NCBI RefSeq assembly: GCF_001279585.1
Contig: NZ_LGEC01000065.1
Location: 248,001-312,000, forward strand
Direction: 5' to 3'
DNA from: Nocardiopsis sp. NRRL B-16309
GTDB lineage: Bacteria > Actinomycetota > Actinomycetes > Streptosporangiales > Streptosporangiaceae
Length of the DNA stretch: 64,000 nucleotides
A program made the translations under genes and the position numbers. The notes below the pieces were generated by a model. That model was not told the DNA's origin. It saw only the letters and a list, made by a program, of their open reading frames with translations, and ran no database searches. Shown here one piece after another: positions 50,019 through 59,123 of the stretch (positions are counted from its first letter, which is position 1; the number at the start of each line of letters is the position of its first letter).

Positions 50019-51509
50019 GTGTCGTACTCCGACGGCCGGCTCTCCATGGACCACGATCCGCTCGAACGCGGCCCGCAGGACGCCTGCGGTGTATTCGGGG
50101 TCTGGGCTCCCGGCGAAGAAGTCAGCAAGCTCACCTACTTCGGCCTCTACGCGCTGCAACACCGCGGTCAGGAATCCGCGGGCATCGCACTGAGCGACGG
50201 GGAACGGATCGTCGTCTACAAGGACATGGGACTCGTCTCCCAGGTCTTCAACGAGGCGACCCTGGACTCCCTGCGCGGCGACCTCGCGATCGGCCACTGC
50301 CGCTATTCCACGACCGGCTCGCCGGTCTGGGAGAACGCGCAGCCCACCTTCTACTCCGCGCGGGAGGGGGGCCTGGCGCTCGGCCACAACGGGAACCTCA
50401 TCAACACTCCCGAACTGGCCGCCATGCTGCCGGACTCGCGCAGAGGCGCCACCACGGACACCGAGGTGCTCACCAACCTGCTGGCGGACTACGCCAACGG
50501 CGAGGGACGCACCATGGAGCAGGCGGCCCGCGAGCTGCTGCCCAAGGTCCAGGGGGCCTTCTCCCTGGTGTTCATGGACGAGCACACCCTCTACGCCGCG
50601 CGCGACCCGCAGGGCATCCGCCCGTTCGTGCTCGGCCGCCTGGGCGAGACGTCCGGCGCCGGAGGCTGGGTGGTCGCCAGCGAGACCGCCGCCCTGGACA
50701 TCGTGGGCGCGACCATGGTCCGCGAGATCGAGCCGGGCGAGCTGCTCACCATCGACGAGCGCGGCGTGCGCTCCCAGCGCTTCGCCCCCGCCCAGCGCAA
50801 GGGCTGCCTGTTCGAGTACGTCTACCTGGCACGCCCCGACACCACCATCGCCGGGCGCAACGTCAACTCCACCCGGGTGGAGGTCGGCCGACGGCTGGCC
50901 AAGCAGCACCCGGTGGAGGCCGACCTGGTCATCCCCGTCCCCGAGTCCGGCACGCCCGCCGCGGTCGGCTACGCGGAGGCCAGCGGCATCCCGTTCGCCC
51001 AGGGCCTGGTGAAGAACTCCTACGTCGGACGCACCTTCATCCAGCCCAGCCAGACCCTGCGCCAGCTGGGCATCCGGCTCAAGCTGAACCCGCTGCGCGA
51101 GGTCATCCAGGGCCGCCGCCTGGTGGTCGTGGACGACTCCATCGTGCGCGGCAACACCCAGCGCGCCCTGGTGCGGATGCTGCGCGACGCGGGGGCCGCC
51201 GAGGTGCACGTGCGCATCTCCAGCCCGCCCGTCCTGTGGCCGTGCTACTACGGCATCGACTTCGCCACCCGGGCCGAGCTCATCGCGGCGAACCTGTCCG
51301 TGGACGAGATCGCCGCGTCGGTGAACGCCGACTCCCTGGCCTACGTCGACCTGGACGAGCTCATCGCCGCCTCCGAGGTGCCCAAGAACGAGCTCTGCCG
51401 GGCCTGCTTCGACGGCGTCTACCCGATCGAGGTCGACGCCGACTCCCGCGGCAAGTTCCTGCTGGAGAAGTCCTGCGGCACACCCGGGGCGAAGCTGGCC
51501 ACCAAGTAA
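50019..51509 (+). CDS. purF: Amidophosphoribosyltransferase
   Basis: The 496-aa enzyme makes phosphoribosylamine from PRPP and glutamine, the first committed purine step. DACGVFGVWAPGE holds the propeptide end and the catalytic Cys; ALQHRGQESAGIA, the PRPP loop VVVDDSIVRGNT and four cysteines of a probable [4Fe-4S] cluster (CLFEY, LWPCYYG, LCRACF) are present. GTG 50019 is preferred because a TAAGCT box (50007-50012), which includes the stop of the upstream gene, ends 6 nt earlier; GTG 50013 is an alternative. Confidence 0.96.
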   Translation: MSYSDGRLSMDHDPLERGPQDACGVFGVWAPGEEVSKLTYFGLYALQHRGQESAGIALSDGERIVVYKDMGLVSQVFNEATLDSLRGDLAIGHCRYSTTGSPVWENAQPTFYSAREGGLALGHNGNLINTPELAAMLPDSRRGATTDTEVLTNLLADYANGEGRTMEQAARELLPKVQGAFSLVFMDEHTLYAARDPQGIRPFVLGRLGETSGAGGWVVASETAALDIVGATMVREIEPGELLTIDERGVRSQRFAPAQRKGCLFEYVYLARPDTTIAGRNVNSTRVEVGRRLAKQHPVEADLVIPVPESGTPAAVGYAEASGIPFAQGLVKNSYVGRTFIQPSQTLRQLGIRLKLNPLREVIQGRRLVVVDDSIVRGNTQRALVRMLRDAGAAEVHVRISSPPVLWPCYYGIDFATRAELIAANLSVDEIAASVNADSLAYVDLDELIAASEVPKNELCRACFDGVYPIEVDADSRGKFLLEKSCGTPGAKLATK

Positions 51510-51628
51510 CGAGCCGTGCGGCGGCAGCGGCGCCCGGCGCCGGTCCGCCGCGTCCGGGCTCCGGCGTGCCCTGGGAGGGGAGCACCGGGCCCGCACCACC
51601 ACCCGAACACAGCACGAGGAGAACTCGC

Positions 51629-52693
51629 GTGGCAGCCGACAGCACAGGGGCGACGGGCGCGTACGCGGCCGCGGGCGTCGACATCGCCGCCGGTGAGCGC
51701 GCCGTCGACTTGATGAAGCGCCATGTCGCGCGGACCCGACGGCCCGAGCAGGTCACCGACGCCAGCGGCTTCGCCGGCCTGTTCCGCCTGGACACGGCCA
51801 AGTACAAGGACCCCGTCCTGGCGACCTCCACCGACGGCGTGGGCACCAAGGTGCTGCTCGCCCAGGCGATGGACCGGCACGACACCATCGGCATCGACCT
51901 GGTGGGGATGGTCGTCGACGACCTCGTCGTCAGCGGGGCCGAGCCGCTGTTCATGACCGACTACGTGGCCTGCGGGTCCGTGGTCCCCGAGCGGATCGCC
52001 GAGATCGTCGGCGGGATCGCGGAGGGCTGCGCCCAGGCCGGCTGCGCGCTGATCGGCGGGGAGACCGCCGAGCACCCGGGCGCCATGGAGCCGCACGAGT
52101 ACGACCTGGCGGGCGCGGGCACCGGTGTGGTCGAGGGCGACGCCATCCTGGGGCCGGACCGGGTGCGCGAGGGCGACGCGGTGATCGCGATGGCCTCGTC
52201 GGGACCGCACTCCAACGGCTACTCGCTGATCCGCCACATCGTGGACCGGTCCGGGCTCGACCTGCGATCGCACGTCCCCGAGCTGGACGGAGTACTCGGA
52301 GAGGTCCTGCTCACACCGACCCGCGTGTACGCCAAGGACTGCGTGGCCCTCACCGCGCAGGTGGAGGTGCACGCCTACTCGCACGTGACGGGCGGCGGCC
52401 TGGCCGCGAACCTGTCGCGTTCCCTGCCCGACGGGCTGGACGCGCGGCTGGACCGCTCGACCTGGACGCCGGCGCCCGTGTTCGGCTACCTCGCCGAGCA
52501 GGGGGACGTGGCCCGCGAGGACATGGAGGCCACCTTCAACATGGGTGTGGGCATGGTGGCGATCGTCGCGGCTGACGACGCCGAGCGCGCTCTGGCGGTG
52601 CTCGCCGAACGCGGCTGCACGGCGTGGCGGCTCGGGGACGTGGTGCCCGGTACCGGCCGGGCGCACCTGACCGGCGACCACCCCGACGCGTGA
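51629..52693 (+). CDS. purM: Phosphoribosylformylglycinamidine cyclo-ligase (AIR synthetase)
   Basis: The 354-aa enzyme closes the imidazole ring in purine synthesis with ATP. Signatures are YAAAGVDIAAGERAVDLMK, LATSTDGVGTKVLLA, GGETAEHPGAM and SSGPHSNGYSLIR. GTG 51629 has GAGGAG 8 nt upstream. It follows purF by 119 bp and is followed by the hairpin at 52866-52909. Confidence 0.96.
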   Translation: MAADSTGATGAYAAAGVDIAAGERAVDLMKRHVARTRRPEQVTDASGFAGLFRLDTAKYKDPVLATSTDGVGTKVLLAQAMDRHDTIGIDLVGMVVDDLVVSGAEPLFMTDYVACGSVVPERIAEIVGGIAEGCAQAGCALIGGETAEHPGAMEPHEYDLAGAGTGVVEGDAILGPDRVREGDAVIAMASSGPHSNGYSLIRHIVDRSGLDLRSHVPELDGVLGEVLLTPTRVYAKDCVALTAQVEVHAYSHVTGGGLAANLSRSLPDGLDARLDRSTWTPAPVFGYLAEQGDVAREDMEATFNMGVGMVAIVAADDAERALAVLAERGCTAWRLGDVVPGTGRAHLTGDHPDA

Positions 52694-52865
52694 CAGGACC
52701 CGCGCCGCACCGGAGCCGCCCGCAGGGGGCGGGCCTCTCCCACGGCTTCCCCTCGGGGGCGGTCGTGGACGGCGGAGTCACGGCACCGGAGACGTCCGCC
52801 AAGGGTGCCCCGGCCCACCGCGGAGCGACCCCCGGGCGGTGGCGGGTGGTGACGGGCGGACGCGG

Positions 52866-52909
52866 ATATAGCCGGTGCGAACCACGAGTGTGGTTCGCAC
52901 CGGCTATGT
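52866..52909. terminator. Long perfect hairpin between purM and the DUF3073 gene
   Basis: An 18-bp perfect stem (ATAGCCGGTGCGAACCAC with its complement) closes a GAGT loop and extends by a few wobble pairs. It lies between convergent stops in a 308-bp gap and probably terminates both genes; no T-run is present. A palindromic protein site is an alternative. Confidence 0.6.
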
Positions 52910-53001
52910 CCACCTGTCCGCCGCTGCCTCGGTTGAGCCAGCGAATGTCACAGGTCAGCGGTTATTGTCCGAGCGACCTGAAAGTACCCGACCGACGACG
53001 C

Positions 53002-53229
53002 CTACTTGTCGGAGTCCGAGTACTTGTCGGCTAGATCCGCGTAACGGTCGACCAGATCGTCCTGAGGATCCGCATAGGAGTCGTCCGGACCCGACGGCCC
53101 GGAGGGAGACCCCTCGTCCTCAGCGACACCCAGCTCCGACCGCAGCCGATCAAGGTCGGTCCCGCCGGAGCTGTACTTGAGCTTCCGGGCGACCTTCTGC
53201 TGCTTGGCCTTGGCTCGGCCGCGCCCCAT
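53002..53229 (-). CDS. DUF3073 protein
   Basis: The 75-aa protein begins MGRGRAKAKQQKVARKLKYSS, the hallmark of actinobacterial DUF3073, followed by a disordered acidic tail (DDLVDRYADLADKYSDSDK). A basic N-terminus suggests RNA or ribosome contact but function is unknown. It is placed beside purM and bldC as in Streptomyces. Confidence 0.9.
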   Translation of the reverse strand: MGRGRAKAKQQKVARKLKYSSGGTDLDRLRSELGVAEDEGSPSGPSGPDDSYADPQDDLVDRYADLADKYSDSDK

Positions 53230-53480
53230 TGGCTCGACCCCCTCAACGATTGGGTTCCGACGAACCCCAGATCACTTACTAACCCGCACTATCGGGCTGA
53301 CGGCCGTCAAACGCGACTGACGACAGGCGCCAGCTTACGTACACGTACAACCGTACCTGGTCGGGCCCCGCCGTGCCTACGCCACCCGGGTGTGACGGGT
53401 GTGGTCCGCGACCGATCCCCGTACGAGGCAGGGGGAATTCGGTGGGTGCCACACACCACGATATGTGCCACGATGCGATC

Positions 53481-54314
53481 GTGCTGCCCTACACCGCCTA
53501 CCTTCGCGTCTACCAGCCGATCGACACGTTCCCGGTACGCGACCGTCGGTACTGGGAGGAGTACTCCATGTCCTCGGAGCGGCCGCGGAGGATCAACGCG
53601 CTGTCCGCCGAGCACACCGCGAGCCTGCACAGACTCATCGTGACCCCGCCCGTGGTCGCCCCGGAGCAGGAGAGCGGGGACGCCTACCTGCGCCGGGTCA
53701 ACGAGCGCCTGTACGTGTGCCCGTGGCAGACCAGGCTGCGCTCCTGGCGGGCCTTCACCGAGTTCACCAGCGCCACGCCGGTGTCGGTCGGCGAGGCCTT
53801 CGTCCCCGTCGTTGAGGCGGAACGGGTGGAGCGCGACTACGAGGAGTGGAAGGGGGCGGGCGGCCAGGTGCGCCCGGGCATCCTGTCGAGCAACTGGACC
53901 ATCCCGGTGGCCTGGTTCGTGCCCTTCGAGGAGCGCGAGCGGTGCCTGGTGCTGTCGGCCGGCTCCACCCGGACGCTGCTGTACCTGACGCGGACCTCCA
54001 TGGCCAGGCGGCGCCTGGAGCACACGGTGGCGGTGCTGCGCGAGCACCTGGGCGCGCACGCGGTGTCGGCCTCGACCGAGCAGCTGGTCGACTGGCTGTC
54101 GCTGACCGCGCACCCGAACTCGCTGCTGGAGCTGGACTACGGCGGGCTCCCCCACCTTCTCAGTGACGAGCACCTCAGTGACGACCACTCCGTGGGCGAG
54201 GTCTCGGCGGCCGTGGAGGCGCTGGCCAAGGGCGACACCGAGACCGTCACGACGCTGCGCCGGCGCATCACGCGGCGCTGGAGGTCGGTGCGCGCCCTGG
54301 AGCACGCCAACTGA
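53481..54314 (+). CDS. Conserved actinobacterial hypothetical protein upstream of bldC
   Basis: The 277-aa protein starts VLPYTAYLRVYQPIDTFP and contains LYVCPWQTRLRSWRAFTEF and LSSNWTIPVAWFVPFEERER. No membrane helix, signal or known catalytic motif is visible. A gene of this type is conserved near bldC in Streptomyces. GTG 53481 starts at the conserved region; no strong ribosome site is seen. I do not assign a function. Confidence 0.78.
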   Translation: MLPYTAYLRVYQPIDTFPVRDRRYWEEYSMSSERPRRINALSAEHTASLHRLIVTPPVVAPEQESGDAYLRRVNERLYVCPWQTRLRSWRAFTEFTSATPVSVGEAFVPVVEAERVERDYEEWKGAGGQVRPGILSSNWTIPVAWFVPFEERERCLVLSAGSTRTLLYLTRTSMARRRLEHTVAVLREHLGAHAVSASTEQLVDWLSLTAHPNSLLELDYGGLPHLLSDEHLSDDHSVGEVSAAVEALAKGDTETVTTLRRRITRRWRSVRALEHAN

Positions 54315-55021
54315 GGGTCATGGGTTGCCCAGGATTTCGCGGACACCACGGGGGCGGCTGTCGAGGAAAATCCACGCGGCCGGGGGTGCGCCACGCCGTG
54401 TCCCAACCTGGTACACCAGGTTTCTTCGGGTTCGTCGCCGGACTTTCCGCACGTGACAACGGTGCGAGTCCGGACGCGTGCGGTGGACGACATCAAGCAG
54501 CGTGAAACTGGGCATAACGCCCGATAGGGATCAGCTTAGACTGTAGTCGACCGATCACGTACCGCACTCTGCGTCACCACGAAAACCCTTGCCACGCCGG
54601 GGATCCGCGTGGCTCCGCCCGCCACCCGGGACCGGCGGGACCCCCGCCCGCCATCCCGCCCCTCCTCCGCCCACACCACGTCCGACCAGGGGTGCCACCG
54701 CCGACGCCCGCCCTCGGGGGAGGGGTTTCGGTCAAGCTCACGTAGCACTTCGGACTCTCCGCATCGAGAAAAACGAGGCCGGAGAACGAAGTTTTGACCG
54801 AATACGCCACATGCCACTAAACGTGTCGCTAGAATCACTTAGCGTGACGCGGCCACGGGCGGCTTTCTTTGGCCTCCCACGTGCAAAGTTGCTTGGAGTG
54901 GTCGCACAATCACCTCGGGTGATGCCAATATAGACCTAGAGGAAATATTGGACATCCGGGTCAAGTGCCAGGATGAAGGCTCAAGGATCGGCACACAGAT
55001 CCAGGAGGAGAGGCCGTACAC
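54315..55021. other. Long upstream region of bldC
   Basis: This 707-bp stretch has no convincing gene. It is AT-richer towards 54740-54960 and contains the inverted repeat CCAATAT (54925-54931) / ATATTGG (54945-54951) with a 13-nt gap, about 75 bp before bldC. A GGAGGAGAGG ribosome site (55000-55013) precedes bldC. Confidence 0.55.
54925..54951. promoter_or_regulatory. AT-rich inverted repeat upstream of bldC
   Basis: CCAATAT and ATATTGG form a 7-bp inverted repeat separated by 13 nt. Its AT-richness in a very GC-rich genome suggests a promoter or operator, possibly for autoregulation. Confidence 0.4.
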
Positions 55022-55225
55022 ATGTCAACTCGCACGCCCGAGGCGGAGCCCCTGTTGACCCCCGCCGAGGTTGCCACCATGTTCCGCGTGGACCCCAAGA
55101 CCGTGACACGCTGGGCCAAGGCGGGCAAGCTGACCTCGATCCGCACCTTGGGCGGACACCGTCGCTACCGCGAGACTGAGGTCCGCGCCCTGCTGGCCGG
55201 AATCCCCAGCCAGCGTACGGAGTGA
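55022..55225 (+). CDS. bldC: Developmental regulator BldC
   Basis: The 67-aa MerR-like winged-helix protein is almost identical to Streptomyces BldC, which delays sporulation by binding AT-rich direct repeats. Key segments: EAEPLLTPAEVATMFRVDPK and TVTRWAKAGKLTSIRTLGGH, ending YRETEVRALLAGI. AGGAGGAGAGG lies 9 nt upstream of the ATG. It is preceded by a long regulatory region and followed by a clear terminator. Confidence 0.96.
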   Translation: MSTRTPEAEPLLTPAEVATMFRVDPKTVTRWAKAGKLTSIRTLGGHRRYRETEVRALLAGIPSQRTE

Positions 55226-55347
55226 TCTCCCCGGTCTGTGCCGATTCCGGGGGGAACGGCCGGACGTACTCCGGCTGAGGTATCGAAGTACGGGCGGCGC
55301 GAGGCCGGGCGGAGAGGCCCGGGTGAGAGTCGGCCGGAGCAGTGCGA

Positions 55348-55378
55348 GGGCGGGTCTTCCGAGAACGAAGACCCGCCC
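55348..55378 (+). terminator. Terminator after bldC
   Basis: GGGCGGGTCTTC (55348-55359) pairs perfectly with GAAGACCCGCCC (55367-55378) around a 7-nt loop. Confidence 0.7.
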
Positions 55379-55437
55379 TGTGCGTTCACTCCCGGTCACC
55401 GTCCGATCGACGGAGCGCACACGCGACCCCCGGTGAC

Positions 55438-55468
55438 GCGGGCCCGGTCCCACAGGGGCCGGGCCCGC
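55438..55468 (-). terminator. Terminator after the LATTG-type surface protein
   Basis: GCGGGCCCGG (55438-55447) pairs with CCGGGCCCGC (55459-55468), 70 bp beyond the minus-strand stop. Confidence 0.6.
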
Positions 55469-55537
55469 GTCCATGCTCCGGGCCCGTGTGCCTGCGAGCC
55501 CCACGCCCTCCGCCGCACGACGAGGTGCGACGTTCAG

Positions 55538-56878
55538 CTAGTCCTCGATCTGGTCGTCCAGGGCGGTGGTGCGCTTGCGGGCGAGGAAGGTCGCGGCCGC
55601 GCCGCCGCCGACCGCCACCACGGCCGCGGTCACCAGGGCCGCCAGCGAGCTTCCGGTCGTCGCGAGCCGGCCGTCGGTCGCGGCCGGTGCGGAGGTCGGG
55701 GTCGGGGTCGGGTCGTCGTCCCGGTCCGTGGGGTCGGGCGTTCCCACGGCGTCCCCGAAGGTGGAGCCCAGTGCCCAGGCGTCGGCGAAGTCCACGCTGA
55801 GCACGTCCTCCTCGTCCTCGCCGACCTGGATCCACACGGTCAGCGCGGTGCGTACGCCCTGACCGGCCCAGTCCTCGTCGTCATCGTCGAAGGCCGCCTC
55901 CGTGGCCGCGAACCGTACGCTGACGGGCACGGTCCGCAGGACCTCGCCCTCCTCGTCCAGGACCTCCAGGGTGTCGTCCACGGCGACGCCCTCGTCGTCC
56001 ACGGGCCCCACCGGGGCCCCGAACGCCGTCAGGTCGCCGTGCTGGAGCGAGGCCTCCGTCGTACCGTCGAAATCGGCCGCGGCGGCGCCGGTCACGTCGG
56101 AGAGCGTGAACTCGACCGTGTTGTCGGTCCCGGACATGGTCCGGGAGTCGTCCTCGTCCAGCACGACGACGTCCTCGTCGTCGGTGCTCCGGGCGCCGGT
56201 TCCGTCGTCGCCCGCGGCGCCGGCCTCCTCGCTCGGGGAGGAGCCGGGCGGGGCCGACTCCGCGGAGGGCGCGGAGGAGGGTTCCCGCAGGGTCTCGTCC
56301 TCCGGGACCTCGGGCTCCGGTCCGCTCTCCTCGGCGATGACGGGGCCGTCGGCGTCGCCACCGGTCCCGTCATCGGTGCCGGGGGCGGTCTCACGCCCGG
56401 GCCCGGTGTCGGTCTCGGCCTCGCTCTCGGGCCCCGAGGCCGTGACCGGCGGGGAGCTCTCCCGCGGGGTGGGGCTCGCGGACGGCCGCGCCGCGCCGTC
56501 CGGGAGGTCGAGCAGGCCGAGGTCAGCGAGATCGTGCACGCCGAGCCGGACGGTCGCCGTGTCCACCGTCGACCGGGCGCTCGCGCCGTCGCCGTCGACA
56601 GCGGTGCTGCTCCGGCCGCGGACGTCGGCGTAGTCGGCCAGCGGCCCGAAGAGGTCCTCGGCCGGGATGTTCTCCTCGGTGTCCCCGCCGAAGCCGATGA
56701 CGGTGGAGTAGCCGGTGACCAGGTCGCCGTCGGCGACCCAGGCCTGGGCGTGGCCCCACACCAGCGGGGTCGCGGACGCGGTCGCGGGCGCCGCGGACAC
56801 GGCGCCGAGCGCGCCCAGGGCCACGAACAGGGCGCCTCCGGAGAGGAGGCGGCGGGCGGACAGTCTGTGGGGGGTCAC
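55538..56878 (-). CDS. Sortase-type surface protein with LATTG anchor motif
   Basis: The 446-aa product has a signal peptide (LLSGGALFVALGALGAVSAAPATASA), an N-terminal domain with PLVWGHAQAWVADGD, a long disordered acidic Ser/Pro/Glu region, a second folded part (VEFTLSDVTGAAAADFDG) and a C-terminal LATTG motif followed by a helix (LAALVTAAVVAVGGGAAATF) and basic tail, the layout of class E sortase substrates. GTG 56878 has AGGAG 7 nt upstream. A paralogue lies next to it. Ligand unknown. Confidence 0.78.
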   Translation of the reverse strand: MTPHRLSARRLLSGGALFVALGALGAVSAAPATASATPLVWGHAQAWVADGDLVTGYSTVIGFGGDTEENIPAEDLFGPLADYADVRGRSSTAVDGDGASARSTVDTATVRLGVHDLADLGLLDLPDGAARPSASPTPRESSPPVTASGPESEAETDTGPGRETAPGTDDGTGGDADGPVIAEESGPEPEVPEDETLREPSSAPSAESAPPGSSPSEEAGAAGDDGTGARSTDDEDVVVLDEDDSRTMSGTDNTVEFTLSDVTGAAAADFDGTTEASLQHGDLTAFGAPVGPVDDEGVAVDDTLEVLDEEGEVLRTVPVSVRFAATEAAFDDDDEDWAGQGVRTALTVWIQVGEDEEDVLSVDFADAWALGSTFGDAVGTPDPTDRDDDPTPTPTSAPAATDGRLATTGSSLAALVTAAVVAVGGGAAATFLARKRTTALDDQIED

Positions 56879-57159
56879 CACTTCGCTCCTGTTGCGTCTG
56901 GGGGATGGCCCGGTCGGCGTGTTCCCGCCGTGCGCGGTGGCCGCGGGACGGGAGGGTTCTCCTCCCGGCGCGGCCGTCCGGACCGTCGGGGTACCGAAGC
57001 GCCCCACGGCGAGCCTAGTCCGTGGGCCACCGCGCGGGAAGCGGTCCGTTCGGGGTCCTCGGACCGGGATCCCGCGTCTACTAGGGCCTAACGCGGCCCC
57101 CACCCCCGGGAGTTCCGGGTCCCGCCCGCGGAGACGGAAAAGGTCCCCGGACGCGAAGA

Positions 57160-57186
57160 GGCCCCGGGGAACACGTCCCCGGGGCC
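57160..57186 (-). terminator. Terminator after the LPQTG-type surface protein
   Basis: GGCCCCGGGGA (57160-57170) pairs with TCCCCGGGGCC (57176-57186) around an ACACG loop, just past the stop on the minus strand. Confidence 0.65.
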
Positions 57187-57216
57187 GCGTCAGGCCGTCA
57201 GGCCCTCAGCTCGGAC

Positions 57217-58431
57217 TCAGCCCTCGCCGTTCTCCTCGGCGGTGGCGGCGGTCTTCTTGCGACGGGCCAGGTAGGCGGCGGCGCCACCGCCGACGGCGAT
57301 CGCCGCGCCGGCACCGATCAGGCCGATGACCGGGGAACCGGTCTGGGGCAGGGGCTCGACCGACTTGGGCGCGGGCTCCTCCTCTTCCGGCTCCTCGTCA
57401 CGGGCCGGCGGCTTCTGCTCGTCGCCGTCACCGGGCTCCTCGCCACCGGGGTTCCCGCCACCGGGCTCGCCGTCCTCGACGGTGGCCACGGCCGCGGCGG
57501 TGGTGCCGAGGTAGTAGGTGACCTGGGCCTCCTCGACGGTGAACGTCACGTAGAGGTCGGTGACACCGTCGTTCCAGGTGACGCCGTCGTCCTCGGCGGA
57601 CTCCACGTAGTGGACCGGGTAGACCGACGCGCCGCCGGTGGAGGTGCCGTGGTTCAGCGAGTAGTCGACGTCACCGTCCCAGGACTGGGTGGTGGTGACG
57701 CTGGCGCCGCTGACGGTGATGTCGGCGACCACGTCGTCACTGGCGCTGACGGTCTCGGAGTTCTCCTCGTCGAGCGTGACGACCTCGGGGGAGGCCTCCT
57801 CGGACGCGTTGTCCGTGGTCGGAGCCTCGGTCTGCTGCGGCTCCTCGGTCTCGCCGCCCTCGGTGCCGCCCTCGGTGCCGTCGCCCTCGGCGTCACCCTC
57901 ACCCTCGGTGTCGCCCTCGGTGTCGTCACCCTCGGCGTCGGTGTCGGTGTCGGTGTCGTCACCCTCGGCGTCACCGTCGGTGTCGCCCTCGCCGTCGGTC
58001 GGGGCGTCGGACTCCGCCGGGCTCTCGCCCTCGGTCTCGTCGTCCTCGTCGTCCTCGGTGGGCTCCGGGGCCTCCTCTTCGGGAAGGTCGTCGAAGCACT
58101 CCTGCGTGAGCTGGATGCTCGCGCTGTTGATCACCGTGGTGGCGGTCACGCCGCCGGCGTCGACCGTCGCGGTGGTCTCGGCGTCGAGGGAGAAGCAGTC
58201 GTCCACCTGGACGACGCCGCCGGTCGTGCCGGAGGCGGAACCCGACTGGGTCACGTCGGTCATGGCCTCGGCCGCTCCGCCCGTGGCGGTCGCGTAGCCC
58301 CAGCCGTAGGTGGTGTCGGCGGCGGCCGGCATGGCGGCGGCGAGGCTGAGCGCACCGAAGGCGGCGAAGGTGGCGCCGCCCTGCACGATGCGGCGCGCGG
58401 AAAGGGGACTGATCTTCAAGGTCATCCTCAT
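57217..58431 (-). CDS. Sortase-type surface protein with LPQTG anchor motif
   Basis: The ~404-aa product has a signal peptide (VQGGATFAAFGALSLAAAMPAAA), a domain with YGWGYATATGG and a Cys pair, a highly acidic Asp/Glu/Thr/Gly-rich region (EGDTDGDAEGDDTDTDTDAE), a second domain with ITVSGASVTTTQSWDGD, and LPQTG then helix (GLIGAGAAIAVGGGAAAYL) and RRKK tail. The SETVS/SRTMS region resembles the neighbour, so the two are paralogues. ATG 58431 or 58425, or a TTG at 58440, could start it. Confidence 0.8.
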   Translation of the reverse strand: MRMTLKISPLSARRIVQGGATFAAFGALSLAAAMPAAADTTYGWGYATATGGAAEAMTDVTQSGSASGTTGGVVQVDDCFSLDAETTATVDAGGVTATTVINSASIQLTQECFDDLPEEEAPEPTEDDEDDETEGESPAESDAPTDGEGDTDGDAEGDDTDTDTDAEGDDTEGDTEGEGDAEGDGTEGGTEGGETEEPQQTEAPTTDNASEEASPEVVTLDEENSETVSASDDVVADITVSGASVTTTQSWDGDVDYSLNHGTSTGGASVYPVHYVESAEDDGVTWNDGVTDLYVTFTVEEAQVTYYLGTTAAAVATVEDGEPGGGNPGGEEPGDGDEQKPPARDEEPEEEEPAPKSVEPLPQTGSPVIGLIGAGAAIAVGGGAAAYLARRKKTAATAEENGEG

Positions 58432-59123
58432 TCGGATCAATCCAGCCCGTGGTAGTCGGGCTGGCCTGGCCGCACTCCATGTCCTCGGGAGCGGGGGATC
58501 CGCGAGGTCCGGAGCAGCTGGCCCAGGGGCTGGTAGGGGGATGACAGGCGCCGTGGCGGGCCTCTGCCAACCGGAAGCGAGGACGCACCAGTCCCAGGAC
58601 AGTGGGACCCGTCAACCAAGAGTGGGACCGCGTCCCGCTTCCGAAAAGAACCCTAACCGCAAAACAAAGTCCGTATCATCCGAAATGTGATGACAAATAG
58701 GTAACACTGATGGAATGGATCACCCTGCGCAACCGGACCATTCCCGACTCGATTTTCTTCACCGCCCTGTCAACCTCGGCGCACGACGCGCGTCCCCGCG
58801 ATGAGCGTGAGTGTCGGCGAAGAAGGCCGTCCGCCGCGTCGCAGGTCAGCCGCCCACCGAGGGACGACCCCGCTCATCCGGGGCCGTCTCTCCGCGGCGC
58901 CGCCTTCGGCACGCCTTTCGCGGATCATGCCCATCACGTGTCGGCATCGGATCGTCGTCAATGGCCGCGCTCGTCGGCCACCACACCGCACCGTCCGCGG
59001 AATTCCGTCGAAATTCACACCGTTCGGCGTCAACCGACACGCCCCCCGAGGCGTCCCGCATCCGGTCCGGACCCCCGGCCGCGCGGGGCGGACGCGGTCG
59101 CGGTGAGGGGCTAGGTTGTGGGC
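58432..59123. other. Non-coding gap with AT-rich patch
   Basis: This 692-bp gap contains an AT-rich patch (58640-58780) that should hold promoters of the LPQTG protein on the minus strand. Plus-strand frames in it are Arg/Pro-rich and not convincing. Confidence 0.5.

Noticed and set aside
54589..54933. Plus-strand gene upstream of bldC
   Set aside because: The predicted peptide is low-complexity Pro/Arg and lacks a start signal.
58710..59114. Plus-strand gene in the gap before the amidase
   Set aside because: Composition is Arg/Pro-rich, no ribosome site or recognised motif.
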